Made by a program: the position numbers and the translations under genes. Positions 1 through 5,488 of a stretch of 8,357 bases of DNA are shown here, one piece after another; within the stretch, counting starts at the first letter, position 1, and the number at the start of each line of letters is the position of its first letter. This DNA is from SIG480 sp045649265 (GTDB lineage: Bacteria; Bacillota; Clostridia; Oscillospirales; JAAYXM01). Location: positions 1 to 8,357 of the forward strand of contig JAZRPO010000055.1 in the NCBI GenBank assembly GCA_045649265.1, in the 5' to 3' direction. The notes below the pieces were generated by a model, which ran no database searches, was not told where the DNA came from, and worked only from the letters and a program-made list of their open reading frames with translations.

Positions 1-690
1 CTTGCAAGTGCTGCGGGAGATGCGGTTGTAGTAATTGATTGCGATCTTCAACATCCTCCTGAAAAAATTGTCGAAATGTATCGCTTATGGCAAGAAGGAT
101 ATGAAATTGTTGAGGGTATTAAAAAAACAAGAGGTAAAGAAAGCAAAATGCATGGCTTTGCTGCAAGAAAGTTTTATCGGGTTATTAGTTCGGTAGTAGG
201 GTTTGATATGTCAAACGCATCTGTCTTTAAACTGCTTGACCGTAAAGTTGTAGATATACTCAATAGAATTCCCGAAAGAAAAGGCTTCTTCAGAGCGATT
301 TCTTTTTGGGTTGGATATCACAAAACAACGGTTGAATTTGAGGTTAATGAAAGACTTGAGGGCGAATCAAAGTGGTCGGCTATGGGGCTTTTGAAATATG
401 CTGTTTCAAATATTTCTGCCTACTCAACAGCACCCATGCAAATCGTAACGGTGCTTGGCGTTATGATGCTTATCATTACTGCTATTTTCAGCATTTGGGC
501 ACTGGTTGATAAAATTCGTGGCATTGCCCTTGAAGGTATGACAACTGTTATAATTATCCTGATATTTATAGGAAGTATCATGATGATAAGTCTCGGTGTT
601 ATCGGATATTATGTTGCCCGTATTTATGATGAAATTAAAGGAAGGCCGAAATATATTGTTTCTTCATATTGCAGGAGCAAGAAGGACTGA
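1..690 (+). CDS. Family 2 glycosyltransferase, GtrB/DPM1-like, membrane anchored (5' end outside window)
   Basis: The reading frame is open from base 1, so the N-terminus lies upstream; 229 residues are visible. The first visible stretch contains VVVIDCDLQHPPE (visible residues 9-21), the DxD-type nucleotide-sugar/metal site of GT2 enzymes that charge polyprenyl phosphate (DPM1, GtrB, ArnC). GESKW (about residues 121-125) matches the conserved GxSK region of this group. Two membrane helices follow (about 147-169 and 180-203), then GRPKYIV, a typical GtrB-like tail. The family transfers a sugar from a nucleotide donor to undecaprenyl phosphate on the cytoplasmic face, for later modification of a surface polymer or lipid. 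The sugar cannot be told from sequence. The next gene, 27 bases downstream, encodes an O-acyltransferase, which fits a glycan-decoration locus. Local base composition is AT-rich compared with genes after about 1900. Confidence 0.9.
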   Translation, partial: LASAAGDAVVVIDCDLQHPPEKIVEMYRLWQEGYEIVEGIKKTRGKESKMHGFAARKFYRVISSVVGFDMSNASVFKLLDRKVVDILNRIPERKGFFRAISFWVGYHKTTVEFEVNERLEGESKWSAMGLLKYAVSNISAYSTAPMQIVTVLGVMMLIITAIFSIWALVDKIRGIALEGMTTVIIILIFIGSIMMISLGVIGYYVARIYDEIKGRPKYIVSSYCRSKKD

Positions 691-717
691 TAGAAATTAG
701 TTTCAGGGAGGTGCAAA

Positions 718-1725
718 ATGGAAAGAAACGTACTTGTTGACAGGCTCAAGGGCTATGCATGCTTTTTGGTTCTGTTTGGTCATGTTATTATGGGAATAAG
801 ACTTGCAGGTATAGACATTCCTGAATTCTTTTGGGGAATGGAAAAGTTTATATGGTCTTTCCATGTTGCCCTTTTTCTGTTTTTGAGCGGTGTTGTGTAT
901 AAAGTTACAGGAGAATGGAAAAGCAAGAAAACAAAATGCGGATTTATTCTCTATAAGCTTTACACTCTTGGTATTCCATACATAGCTTTTTCAGTTGTTT
1001 ATATATTGATAAACAGTTTAGTTGGAGAATCAAATACCGGTTTTGCAGTTTCAGATATTCTTTATATATGGAAAACCCCTGTTGCTCAATATTGGTTTTT
1101 GTATGCACTGTTCTTTTTGTTTTGTATTTGGACTGTATTTTCAGGGATATTAAAAAATTGGCAAATTACGCTTGTTGTTGTTTTAATAGGCTATTTAGCT
1201 CCGCTTTTTGGTATTCCTCTTGGAAGCTTGGATGTGGTGTTTTATTCATCGCTTGCCTTTGGAATCGGCACATTTGTAGATTTCGAAAGTCTCACTAAAT
1301 TATCGACCCGTTCTAAATGGTTAGTTGTGTTAATGCATATAGCAACAGGAATTTTCTTCGTTGTGATAAACAAAATAGAAGCTCCGGTTGTAAAAGAAAT
1401 AATGATACTGTTTGGAATATATTCAAGCATTATGTTTGTTTATGTGATTCAAAGCTTCAAACTTATTGCCCGTTTTCTCAACTATGTAAATAAGTATTCT
1501 TTTCAGATTTACTTGTTACACACAATATTTACTGCCGGAATAAGAATAATCTTACTTCGAATGAACATAGCGCAGTGGTGGATACACATTCTTATGGGAA
1601 CTGCTTGCGGATTGGCATTTTCGGTATTGGTAGCGGTGATTGCAAAAAAAGTTAAATTTTTGAACTTCTTCTTTTTCCCTGCAAAGATAATTGGTTACAA
1701 AGATAAAAACAATCTGGGTTTTTAA
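718..1725 (+). CDS. Membrane acyltransferase family 3 protein (probable glycan O-acetyltransferase)
   Basis: A 335-residue polytopic membrane protein of about ten hydrophobic segments, a usual length for the acyltransferase-3 family (OafA/fucose 4-O-acetylase type). Family hallmarks are the N-terminal DRLKGYACFLVLFGHV, with the probable catalytic His22, FHVALFLFLSG (residues 48-58, His49), YWFLYALF in the middle, and a C-terminal YSFQIYLLHTIF. Known members move acetyl or other acyl groups across or at the membrane onto sugars of O-antigen, capsule, peptidoglycan or glycolipids; the acceptor here is unknown. The ATG is set by GGGAGGTG at 706-712, about 5-7 bases upstream. The gene follows the glycosyltransferase at 27 bases and is probably co-transcribed with it. 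A hairpin terminator follows directly. Base composition is about 30-37% GC in the 60-base lines I counted, well below the genes further right. Confidence 0.92.
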   Translation: MERNVLVDRLKGYACFLVLFGHVIMGIRLAGIDIPEFFWGMEKFIWSFHVALFLFLSGVVYKVTGEWKSKKTKCGFILYKLYTLGIPYIAFSVVYILINSLVGESNTGFAVSDILYIWKTPVAQYWFLYALFFLFCIWTVFSGILKNWQITLVVVLIGYLAPLFGIPLGSLDVVFYSSLAFGIGTFVDFESLTKLSTRSKWLVVLMHIATGIFFVVINKIEAPVVKEIMILFGIYSSIMFVYVIQSFKLIARFLNYVNKYSFQIYLLHTIFTAGIRIILLRMNIAQWWIHILMGTACGLAFSVLVAVIAKKVKFLNFFFFPAKIIGYKDKNNLGF

Positions 1726-1727
1726 GA

Positions 1728-1763
1728 AAAAATCAGGTAATACTCCAGTATTACCTGATTTTT
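1728..1763. terminator. Bidirectional rho-independent terminator after the acyltransferase gene
   Basis: A perfect 16-bp inverted repeat, AAAAATCAGGTAATAC at 1728-1743 and its complement at 1748-1763, encloses a 4-base loop TCCA. The right arm ends in TTTTT on the plus strand and the left arm gives a U-run on the minus strand, so it can work both ways. It starts three bases after the acyltransferase stop. The minus-strand open segment 1762-1887 ends inside its right arm. Confidence 0.88.
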
Positions 1764-1871
1764 ATTTGTTCCATGTCGTGAACACCTCTCCATCTTCTTG
1801 CCTGGCAACACCGTATTTCTGCTTAGCATCCTTAAGAACACTCGGATTTTGTCCGCTTATTTTTATTTGTT
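1758..1871. repeat. 13-bp direct repeat ATTTTTATTTGTT, two copies about 100 bp apart
   Basis: The exact 13-mer ATTTTTATTTGTT occurs at 1758-1770 and again at 1859-1871. The copies bracket most of the minus-strand gene remnant. It is low-complexity AT-rich sequence and the first copy overlaps the terminator arm, so it may be coincidence. It could also be a trace of a small duplication or deletion event. Confidence 0.35.
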
Positions 1872-1887
1872 GCACATTACGGGCTTT
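1762..1887 (-). pseudogene. Probable C-terminal remnant of a minus-strand gene, unidentified
   Basis: Read on the minus strand, 1887 to 1762 gives 41 codons and a TAA, bounded upstream by an in-frame stop at 1890-1888. The peptide, starting KARNVQQIKISGQNP and ending ARQEDGEVFTTWNK, has an ordinary soluble-protein composition and looks like a real C-terminus, unlike most out-of-frame translations here. The only in-frame start candidate is GTG at 1875-1873 (37 aa), and I see no ribosome site upstream of it. The stop lies in the arm of a bidirectional terminator, where a converging minus-strand gene would end. I therefore read it as the tail of a gene whose upstream part has been lost or replaced by the small-gene cluster. 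I do not recognise the family. A genuine 37-aa gene is the alternative. Confidence 0.45.
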
Positions 1888-1900
1888 TTAAGAATAGAAT
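1870..1900 (+). promoter_or_regulatory. Weak candidate promoter for the three-small-gene cluster
   Basis: TTGCAC at 1870-1875 and TAGAAT at 1895-1900 (5 of 6 to the sigma-A -10 box) are 19 bases apart, longer than the preferred 17, and the -35 box is poor. It is the best housekeeping-like candidate I see in the 36 bases before the ribosome site. I looked for sporulation sigma E/G/F patterns here and found no convincing pair. The cluster must have its own promoter, because a terminator precedes it, but its exact place is unsure. Confidence 0.22.
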
Positions 1901-1936
1901 ACCTCAGAGATAAAAATAAAAGCGGAGGTATATTTT

Positions 1937-2218
1937 ATGGAAAAAGACTTCTCATCCTTTGCAAAAAATCTTGTTGAAGGCTTTGAAGGTAAAGGGACAA
2001 AGACTTCTTTGGAACATGTTGCAAGGCTGCTTTCAGGCGAAAATGGGAAGAAGGTTTTGGCATCGCTGCTTTCTGATGGTGGCGAGAGCGTTCGCAAAGC
2101 TGCTGAAGCGGCAAAATCGGGTGATACGGGTGGGATTTATAACATAATTTCAAGTATCTCGCAGACTCCGGAGGGGAAAGAACTTTTGCGTGAGCTTAGC
2201 CGAGATATTAAAAAATAA
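1937..2218 (+). CDS. Small conserved-looking protein, cluster gene 1 (93 aa), function unknown
   Basis: ATG at 1937 is preceded by GCGGAGGT (1922-1929) at normal spacing. The 93-residue product is soluble and predicted mostly helical, with no Cys, no signal peptide and no membrane helix. The central part, LLSGENGKKVLASLLSDGG, followed by KAAEAAKSGD and a C-terminal QTPEGKELLREL, resembles small hypothetical proteins I recall from Clostridia with repeated helix/Asp-Gly turns. This resemblance is from memory and was not searched. The next gene begins 18 bases after the stop, so the two are very likely co-transcribed and probably work together. No catalytic motif is visible. Confidence 0.82.
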   Translation: MEKDFSSFAKNLVEGFEGKGTKTSLEHVARLLSGENGKKVLASLLSDGGESVRKAAEAAKSGDTGGIYNIISSISQTPEGKELLRELSRDIKK

Positions 2219-2236
2219 ACGGCGGGTGAAAAGATT

Positions 2237-2596
2237 GTGGCAGAACTTGAGAATATAATTGGGAGCATTATGTCCTCCCCTGAGAGCCTCGGGCGCATTA
2301 TGGAGGTTGCAAAGCTTTTTGGAGCGGAGAATGAGAAAAAAGAGGAAGCTGATGCGAAACCTGAGGAGAAGCCGACGCTTGCAATAGGAGATGTTGTAAG
2401 TGGAATCGATCCCGAACTTATTTCAAAAGTGATAGGGCTTTTAAATGATTATAATACAGATGACAGAAGAATAAAATTGCTCGGTGCAATACGGCCTTAT
2501 CTCAAAGATTCAGACAGCTTTCACATTGACCGCGCAATCCATATAGTAAAGCTCGCTCATGTTGCGAAAAGCGCAATGAAGAATTTTTTGAGATAG
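2237..2596 (+). CDS. Small conserved-looking protein, cluster gene 2 (119 aa), function unknown
   Basis: The start is GTG at 2237, set by GGGTGA at 2224-2229 seven bases upstream; no ATG fits better. The N-terminal helix MAELENIIGSIMSSPESLGRI (about residues 1-21) is followed by a Glu/Lys-rich hydrophilic linker (about 32-45). The C-terminal helical domain includes RRIKLLGAIRPYL and HIDRAIHIVKLAHVAK (about 77-113). A short amphipathic N-terminus, charged linker and Arg/Leu-rich C-terminal helices are, from memory, typical of a hypothetical protein family in Clostridia found next to homologues of the third gene. No enzyme motif, Cys pair or membrane segment is seen. It lies 18 bases after gene 1 and 12 bases before gene 3. 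Confidence 0.83.
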   Translation: MAELENIIGSIMSSPESLGRIMEVAKLFGAENEKKEEADAKPEEKPTLAIGDVVSGIDPELISKVIGLLNDYNTDDRRIKLLGAIRPYLKDSDSFHIDRAIHIVKLAHVAKSAMKNFLR

Positions 2597-2608
2597 GAGA
2601 GAGGTGCG

Positions 2609-2875
2609 ATGTATAATAAATATCTCGCAGAGGATGCGGAAGCCTTTTCGGGTCTTTATACGCCTGTGGAATATGAAACTGATTTTAAGAAAGAGGAGCC
2701 TGAGGCGGACAGGATAAAAAAGAAAGAAAGCTTTGATTTGCGTAGGCTTCTCGGTGGAATAGATGTTGAAAAGGTAGGGCTCTTGCCGATAGTTCTTCTC
2801 TTGCTTCTGCTTCTTGATGTCGATGACGATGAACGCCTCATAATAATAGCGCTGGCGGTTGTTTTTGGGATTTGA
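2609..2875 (+). CDS. Small membrane-hairpin protein, cluster gene 3 (88 aa), function unknown
   Basis: ATG at 2609 has GAGAGAGGTG (about 2597-2606) directly upstream. The first 50 residues are hydrophilic and charged. Then come a hydrophobic stretch VGLLPIVLLLLLLL (56-69), an acidic turn DVDDDE (70-75) and a second hydrophobic stretch LIIIALAVVFGI (77-88) ending at the C-terminus. This predicts a short helical hairpin in the membrane with an Asp/Glu turn, possibly with only partial crossing because each arm is 12-14 residues. From memory, Clostridia carry many proteins with this Leu-run/Asp-turn/Ile-Leu-run ending, with no assigned function. It is the last gene of the cluster; the stop runs straight into a strong terminator. 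Confidence 0.82.
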   Translation: MYNKYLAEDAEAFSGLYTPVEYETDFKKEEPEADRIKKKESFDLRRLLGGIDVEKVGLLPIVLLLLLLLDVDDDERLIIIALAVVFGI

Positions 2876-2917
2876 AAAAGAGGGTACAGCAAAACACATT
2901 TTGCTGTACCCTCTTTT
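2876..2917. terminator. Bidirectional rho-independent terminator between converging operons
   Basis: A perfect inverted repeat of 19 bp (arms 2876-2894 and 2899-2917, GC-rich core GAGGGTACAGC) has the 4-base loop CACA. The plus strand ends in TTTT and the minus strand has a run of five T, so it can stop both the small-gene cluster (stop at 2875) and the leftward wecB operon (stop at 2930). Confidence 0.93.
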
Positions 2918-2929
2918 ATATAAGCTTGT

Positions 2930-3676
2930 TTATTCAGGAAACTTTCCGTCAGGAAGCTTGAATGTCTCATCAAGCTGAGGGGAAATGTCGGTTTGTTTTG
3001 ATGTAATTGAGTAAACAATGCTGCCGTTTGAATCAAGTGTTTGACCGTGGAGAAGAAGCCCTGTTGAAGCGGAAATCCAGAACCGTTCGGTATATCCCGT
3101 TAACGTGCTTTTAAGCTCTGTATATATACAAGATGAGCCTTCGAAAAGCGTGAGCTGTGCGGTCACGATATCCTCGTCTGCAGCAGAGAGAAGATCCTCG
3201 TACGTCATCATCATTTGTGCATCATCGGGTTCGAATTCTCCTCGAGACGCCTTGTGATAGGATCTGCTACCTTCGCGCCAGATATAGACGTTGTTCTTGG
3301 AGTAGACATAATGCGTAATCACACCTCCTGAGGAGGAAGAAACATCCACACGCTCAAAATCTCCCTTGACCCAACGATTTCGCTTGTAGGTTGCACTTCC
3401 GGAGGAATGAGAGAGAATGCTTTGTGTTTCGGAGAAGTACTCCGAAGGCCTTTCCATTGCCGAAACGATGTTTTTGACGTTGCTTTTGTCAACTGTAACG
3501 GCGCTCGTAATGAGTGCTTCGTTCGTGCTGACAATATTGCTTTCGGGAGGATATTGAGGGACTGTGTCAATGAGGGTTGTTGACATATCGGGAACAAACA
3601 GGAGAAAGAGAATAAATGCAATGATTCCGATTATTGCAACGATTAAAAGCGAGTAGGTTTTTTTCTGTTTGTCCAT
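2930..3676 (-). CDS. Membrane-anchored extracytoplasmic protein with LolA/LppX-like C-terminal half
   Basis: The start is ATG at 3676-3674, because AAGGAGG lies seven bases upstream (3690-3684). The longer frame back to 3781 overlaps the end of wecB and lacks a ribosome site. The 248-residue product has a Lys-rich cytoplasmic N-terminus, one membrane helix (about 8-28) with no lipobox Cys, then an extracytoplasmic part. The C-terminal half has ERFWISASTGLLLHGQTLDS, a run of beta-strand-like residues and a final LDETFKLPDG. This pattern (Trp-x-Ser-x-x-Thr-Gly-Leu, then a closing FKLPDG) is typical of LolA/LppX/RseB-fold lipid- or lipoprotein-binding proteins and of Firmicute membrane-anchored relatives. 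Binding of a lipid-linked molecule is an inference from fold resemblance. It is the second gene of a leftward operon, 19 bases after wecB. Confidence 0.85.
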   Translation of the reverse strand: MDKQKKTYSLLIVAIIGIIAFILFLLFVPDMSTTLIDTVPQYPPESNIVSTNEALITSAVTVDKSNVKNIVSAMERPSEYFSETQSILSHSSGSATYKRNRWVKGDFERVDVSSSSGGVITHYVYSKNNVYIWREGSRSYHKASRGEFEPDDAQMMMTYEDLLSAADEDIVTAQLTLFEGSSCIYTELKSTLTGYTERFWISASTGLLLHGQTLDSNGSIVYSITSKQTDISPQLDETFKLPDGKFPE

Positions 3677-3683
3677 ATGGCAA

Positions 3684-3690
3684 CCTCCTT
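3684..3690 (-). promoter_or_regulatory. Ribosome binding site that fixes the start at 3676
   Basis: On the minus strand AAGGAGG lies seven bases before the ATG at 3676. It lies between the wecB stop (3698-3696) and this ATG, so it excludes the longer upstream start inside wecB. Confidence 0.85.
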
Positions 3691-3695
3691 TGAGT

Positions 3696-4841
3696 TTATT
3701 TAAAATCTTCGGGCTTCTCGCCGATACCGGCAAGCTTCCACAAAATAGCGTCAGCAATCCTTTTTGAAGCGTTGCCGTCACCGTATGGGTTTACGGCGTG
3801 CGCCATTTTTTCGTACGCGTCTTCATTATCGAGAAGCTCATTTGCCATATCACGGATAACCTCACGCGATACCCCTGCAATTTTAACGGTTCCAGCAGCA
3901 ACAGCTTCCGGACGCTCGGTCTCACAACGCATAACGAGAACGGGCTTTCCGAGAGAGGGAGCTTCCTCCTGTAAACCGCCGGAGTCTGTGAGAATGAAAT
4001 GGGCACGCGCCATGAGATTGTGCATATCATCAACATCAATGGGGTCGATAAGGTGAACTCTGTCGACGTTTCCGAGAATGTCAAAAACCGTCTCGCGGAC
4101 AACCGGGCTCATGTGAACGGGATATATAACCTGAACATCGGGGTGAGATTCAACAATATCGCGCACCGCATTCATTATGTTTTTCATAGGCTCGCCATAA
4201 TTCTCTCGCCTGTGTGCCGTCATAAGAATTGTGCGGAAGTTTTTAAAATCTATACCATTGATGCTTTCTGCGTGGAAGGTGTAGCTGTCCGAAATAGTAT
4301 ATTTAAGCGCATCAATGACTGTGTTTCCGGTTATAAATATTCCGTTTGCAAGAGCCTCACGCCTGAGGTTTTCTGCATTGTTGAGTGTCGGACAGAAGTT
4401 GAGGTCGGCAATATTCCCGATGAGCTTTCTGTTCATTTCTTCAGGATATGGGGAATACTTATCAAAAGAGCGAAGCCCTGCTTCAACATGCCCTACCGGG
4501 ATTTTGTGATAAAAAGCGGCAAGGGCGCTTACAAAGGCGGTGGAGGTGTCTCCATGCACAAGGACAAGGTCAGGCTTTACCTTGCTGAAAACCTCGTCAA
4601 GCCCCGCGAGAGCCTTTGTGGTAATGGTCGCAAGAGTTTGGTTCGGGGTCATTATGTTCAAGTCAAAATCCGGCTTGATATTGAAAATGTTAAGCACGGA
4701 GTCAAGCATTTCTCTGTGCTGCGCCGTAACACAACAGAGAGATGTGATGTTCTTGCGCTTTCCGAGCTCAAGGACAAGCGGGGCCATTTTTATGGCTTCC
4801 GGGCGAGTCCCGAAAACAGACATAACCGTAATGTTTCTCAT
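3696..4841 (-). CDS. wecB: UDP-N-acetylglucosamine 2-epimerase (non-hydrolysing)
   Basis: The 381-residue protein has the usual family length and all its signature blocks: FGTRPEAIKMAPL (10-22), VHGDTSTAF (95-103, Asp98), GHVEAGLRS (117-125, Glu120), YPEEMNRKL (132-140), TGNTVIDAL (171-179), TAHRRENYG (208-216, His210), TDSGGLQEEAPSLGKPVL (285-302) and ETERPEA (307-313). The Asp, Glu and His named match the catalytic acids and histidine known in the E. coli and Bacillus enzymes. It interconverts UDP-GlcNAc and UDP-ManNAc (EC 5.1.3.14) in the cytoplasm; UDP-ManNAc feeds teichoic-acid linkage units or other surface polysaccharides. The start ATG at 4841 has GGGAGG (4858-4853), 11 bases upstream, a slightly long spacing. 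It leads a two-gene leftward operon with the LolA-like protein. The Bacillus name for the same enzyme is mnaA. Confidence 0.97.
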   Translation of the reverse strand: MRNITVMSVFGTRPEAIKMAPLVLELGKRKNITSLCCVTAQHREMLDSVLNIFNIKPDFDLNIMTPNQTLATITTKALAGLDEVFSKVKPDLVLVHGDTSTAFVSALAAFYHKIPVGHVEAGLRSFDKYSPYPEEMNRKLIGNIADLNFCPTLNNAENLRREALANGIFITGNTVIDALKYTISDSYTFHAESINGIDFKNFRTILMTAHRRENYGEPMKNIMNAVRDIVESHPDVQVIYPVHMSPVVRETVFDILGNVDRVHLIDPIDVDDMHNLMARAHFILTDSGGLQEEAPSLGKPVLVMRCETERPEAVAAGTVKIAGVSREVIRDMANELLDNEDAYEKMAHAVNPYGDGNASKRIADAILWKLAGIGEKPEDFK

Positions 4842-4873
4842 AATTGAACAAGCCTCCCAATAATTATGCTACT

Positions 4874-4902
4874 ATTTTATACTATATTGTTTAATTTTGC
4901 AA
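4874..4902 (-). promoter_or_regulatory. Candidate sigma-A promoter for the wecB operon
   Basis: On the minus strand, TTGCAA (4902-4897, 4 of 6 to consensus) and TAAAAT (4879-4874, 5 of 6) are 17 bases apart, pointing at wecB, whose ATG is 33 bases beyond the -10 box. An overlapping TATAAA at 4881-4876 is an alternative -10 with a 15-base spacer. Confidence 0.5.
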
Positions 4903-4909
4903 GGCTTGC
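4899..4909. promoter_or_regulatory. Short palindrome GCAAG-N-CTTGC in the divergent promoter region
   Basis: GCAAG (4899-4903) and CTTGC (4905-4909) form a perfect 5-bp inverted repeat around one base, extended imperfectly by TTT on the left and GAAA on the right. It overlaps the -35 box of the leftward wecB promoter and lies 18 bases before the -35 box of the rightward operon. This is a plausible operator for the adjacent Lrp-type regulator or another factor. It is short and could be chance. Confidence 0.3.
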
Positions 4910-4926
4910 GAAATTATAAAAATATA

Positions 4927-4955
4927 TTGAAAGAAAAAGCGCAATAGAGTATAAT
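4927..4955 (+). promoter_or_regulatory. Strong candidate sigma-A promoter for the Lrp-aminotransferase-DUF362-ispE operon
   Basis: TTGAAA (4927-4932, 4 of 6 to TTGACA) and a perfect TATAAT (4950-4955) are separated by the ideal 17 bases. The ATG of the regulator gene lies 33 bases after the -10 box, leaving a short leader with AAAGGAG at 4974-4980. Confidence 0.8.
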
Positions 4956-4988
4956 AATAAATATAAATGAACTAAAGGAGCTTAAACT

Positions 4989-5471
4989 ATGGATATGTCC
5001 ATCTTGAAATTGCTTGAAAATAATGCGAAGCTTTCTCTGGAGCAGATAGCCATTTCTCTTGAAATGAACGAAAAAGATGTAGAAAAGAAGATCGCTGAAT
5101 ATGAAGATGGCGACGTAATTGTGGGATATAAAACGCTTATAGATTGGGAGAAGGTCGGAGATACCGGAGTTAGTGCGCTCATTGAGATTAAAGTCGTTCC
5201 TCAGCAGGGTATAGGCTTTGAAAGGATTGCTGAGCGCATCAGTCAGTATGACGAGGTTGAAAGCGTGTATCTCATGTCGGGTGGATTTGATATAGCTGTT
5301 ACGGTAACAGGGAGGACGTTGCGCGAAGTGGCATATTTTGTTTCGGATAAGCTTTCGCAGCTTGAATATGTTACAGCTACCGCTACTCATTTTGTTCTCA
5401 AAAAATTCAAAGATAACGGTATAATTTATACGAACACAGAAAAAGACCAGGAGCGCGGATGCGCATTTTAA
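4989..5471 (+). CDS. Lrp/AsnC-family transcriptional regulator (AlaR-like)
   Basis: The 160-residue protein starts with a winged helix-turn-helix (about 4-50: LKLLENNAKLSLEQIA, then EMNEKDVEKKIAEYE as recognition region). It continues into a RAM/Lrp-AsnC effector domain (about 62-138) with VESVYLMSGGFDIAVTV, the usual glycine-rich ligand/oligomer turn. Members bind amino acids and form octamers that wrap DNA at their own and nearby promoters. A regulator of this family directly before a class I aminotransferase is the arrangement of Bacillus alaR-alaT, so control of transamination of alanine or a related amino acid is the likely job; this is inferred from context. AAAGGAG (4974-4980) sits eight bases before the ATG. 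The next gene's ATG is 17 bases after the stop. Confidence 0.92.
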   Translation: MDMSILKLLENNAKLSLEQIAISLEMNEKDVEKKIAEYEDGDVIVGYKTLIDWEKVGDTGVSALIEIKVVPQQGIGFERIAERISQYDEVESVYLMSGGFDIAVTVTGRTLREVAYFVSDKLSQLEYVTATATHFVLKKFKDNGIIYTNTEKDQERGCAF

Positions 5472-5476
5472 AGCTT

Positions 5477-5481
5477 GGAGG
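5477..5481 (+). promoter_or_regulatory. Ribosome binding site that fixes the aminotransferase start at 5489
   Basis: GGAGG lies seven bases before the ATG at 5489. An in-frame ATG at 5459 inside the regulator gene would add ten residues, but no comparable site precedes it, so 5489 is the better start. Confidence 0.8.
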
Positions 5482-5488
5482 ATTAAAA

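Noticed and set aside
1068..1298. 76-codon plus-strand frame inside the acyltransferase gene
   Set aside because: It is an out-of-frame, Cys-rich translation nested in a well-supported membrane protein gene.
1726..1936. Possible small RNA or riboswitch in the 210-base gap before the small-gene cluster
   Set aside because: Apart from the terminator, the direct repeat and the minus-strand remnant, I found no paired structure or known aptamer motif.
2510..3036. Minus-strand open frames over the third small gene and the terminator
   Set aside because: They run through the strong hairpin at 2876-2917 and oppose genes with good ribosome sites, so they are probably shadows.
3677..3781. Upstream 35-residue extension of the LolA-like protein
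   Set aside because: It would overlap the end of wecB and lacks a ribosome site, while AAGGAGG precedes the ATG at 3676.
3999..4847. Long 282-codon plus-strand open frame opposite wecB
   Set aside because: It lies wholly antisense to wecB, whose family motifs are unmistakable. The translation shows no domain and there is no ribosome site.
5459..5488. Upstream in-frame ATG adding ten residues to the aminotransferase
   Set aside because: GGAGG at 5477-5481 fits the ATG at 5489, and family members begin close to that point.
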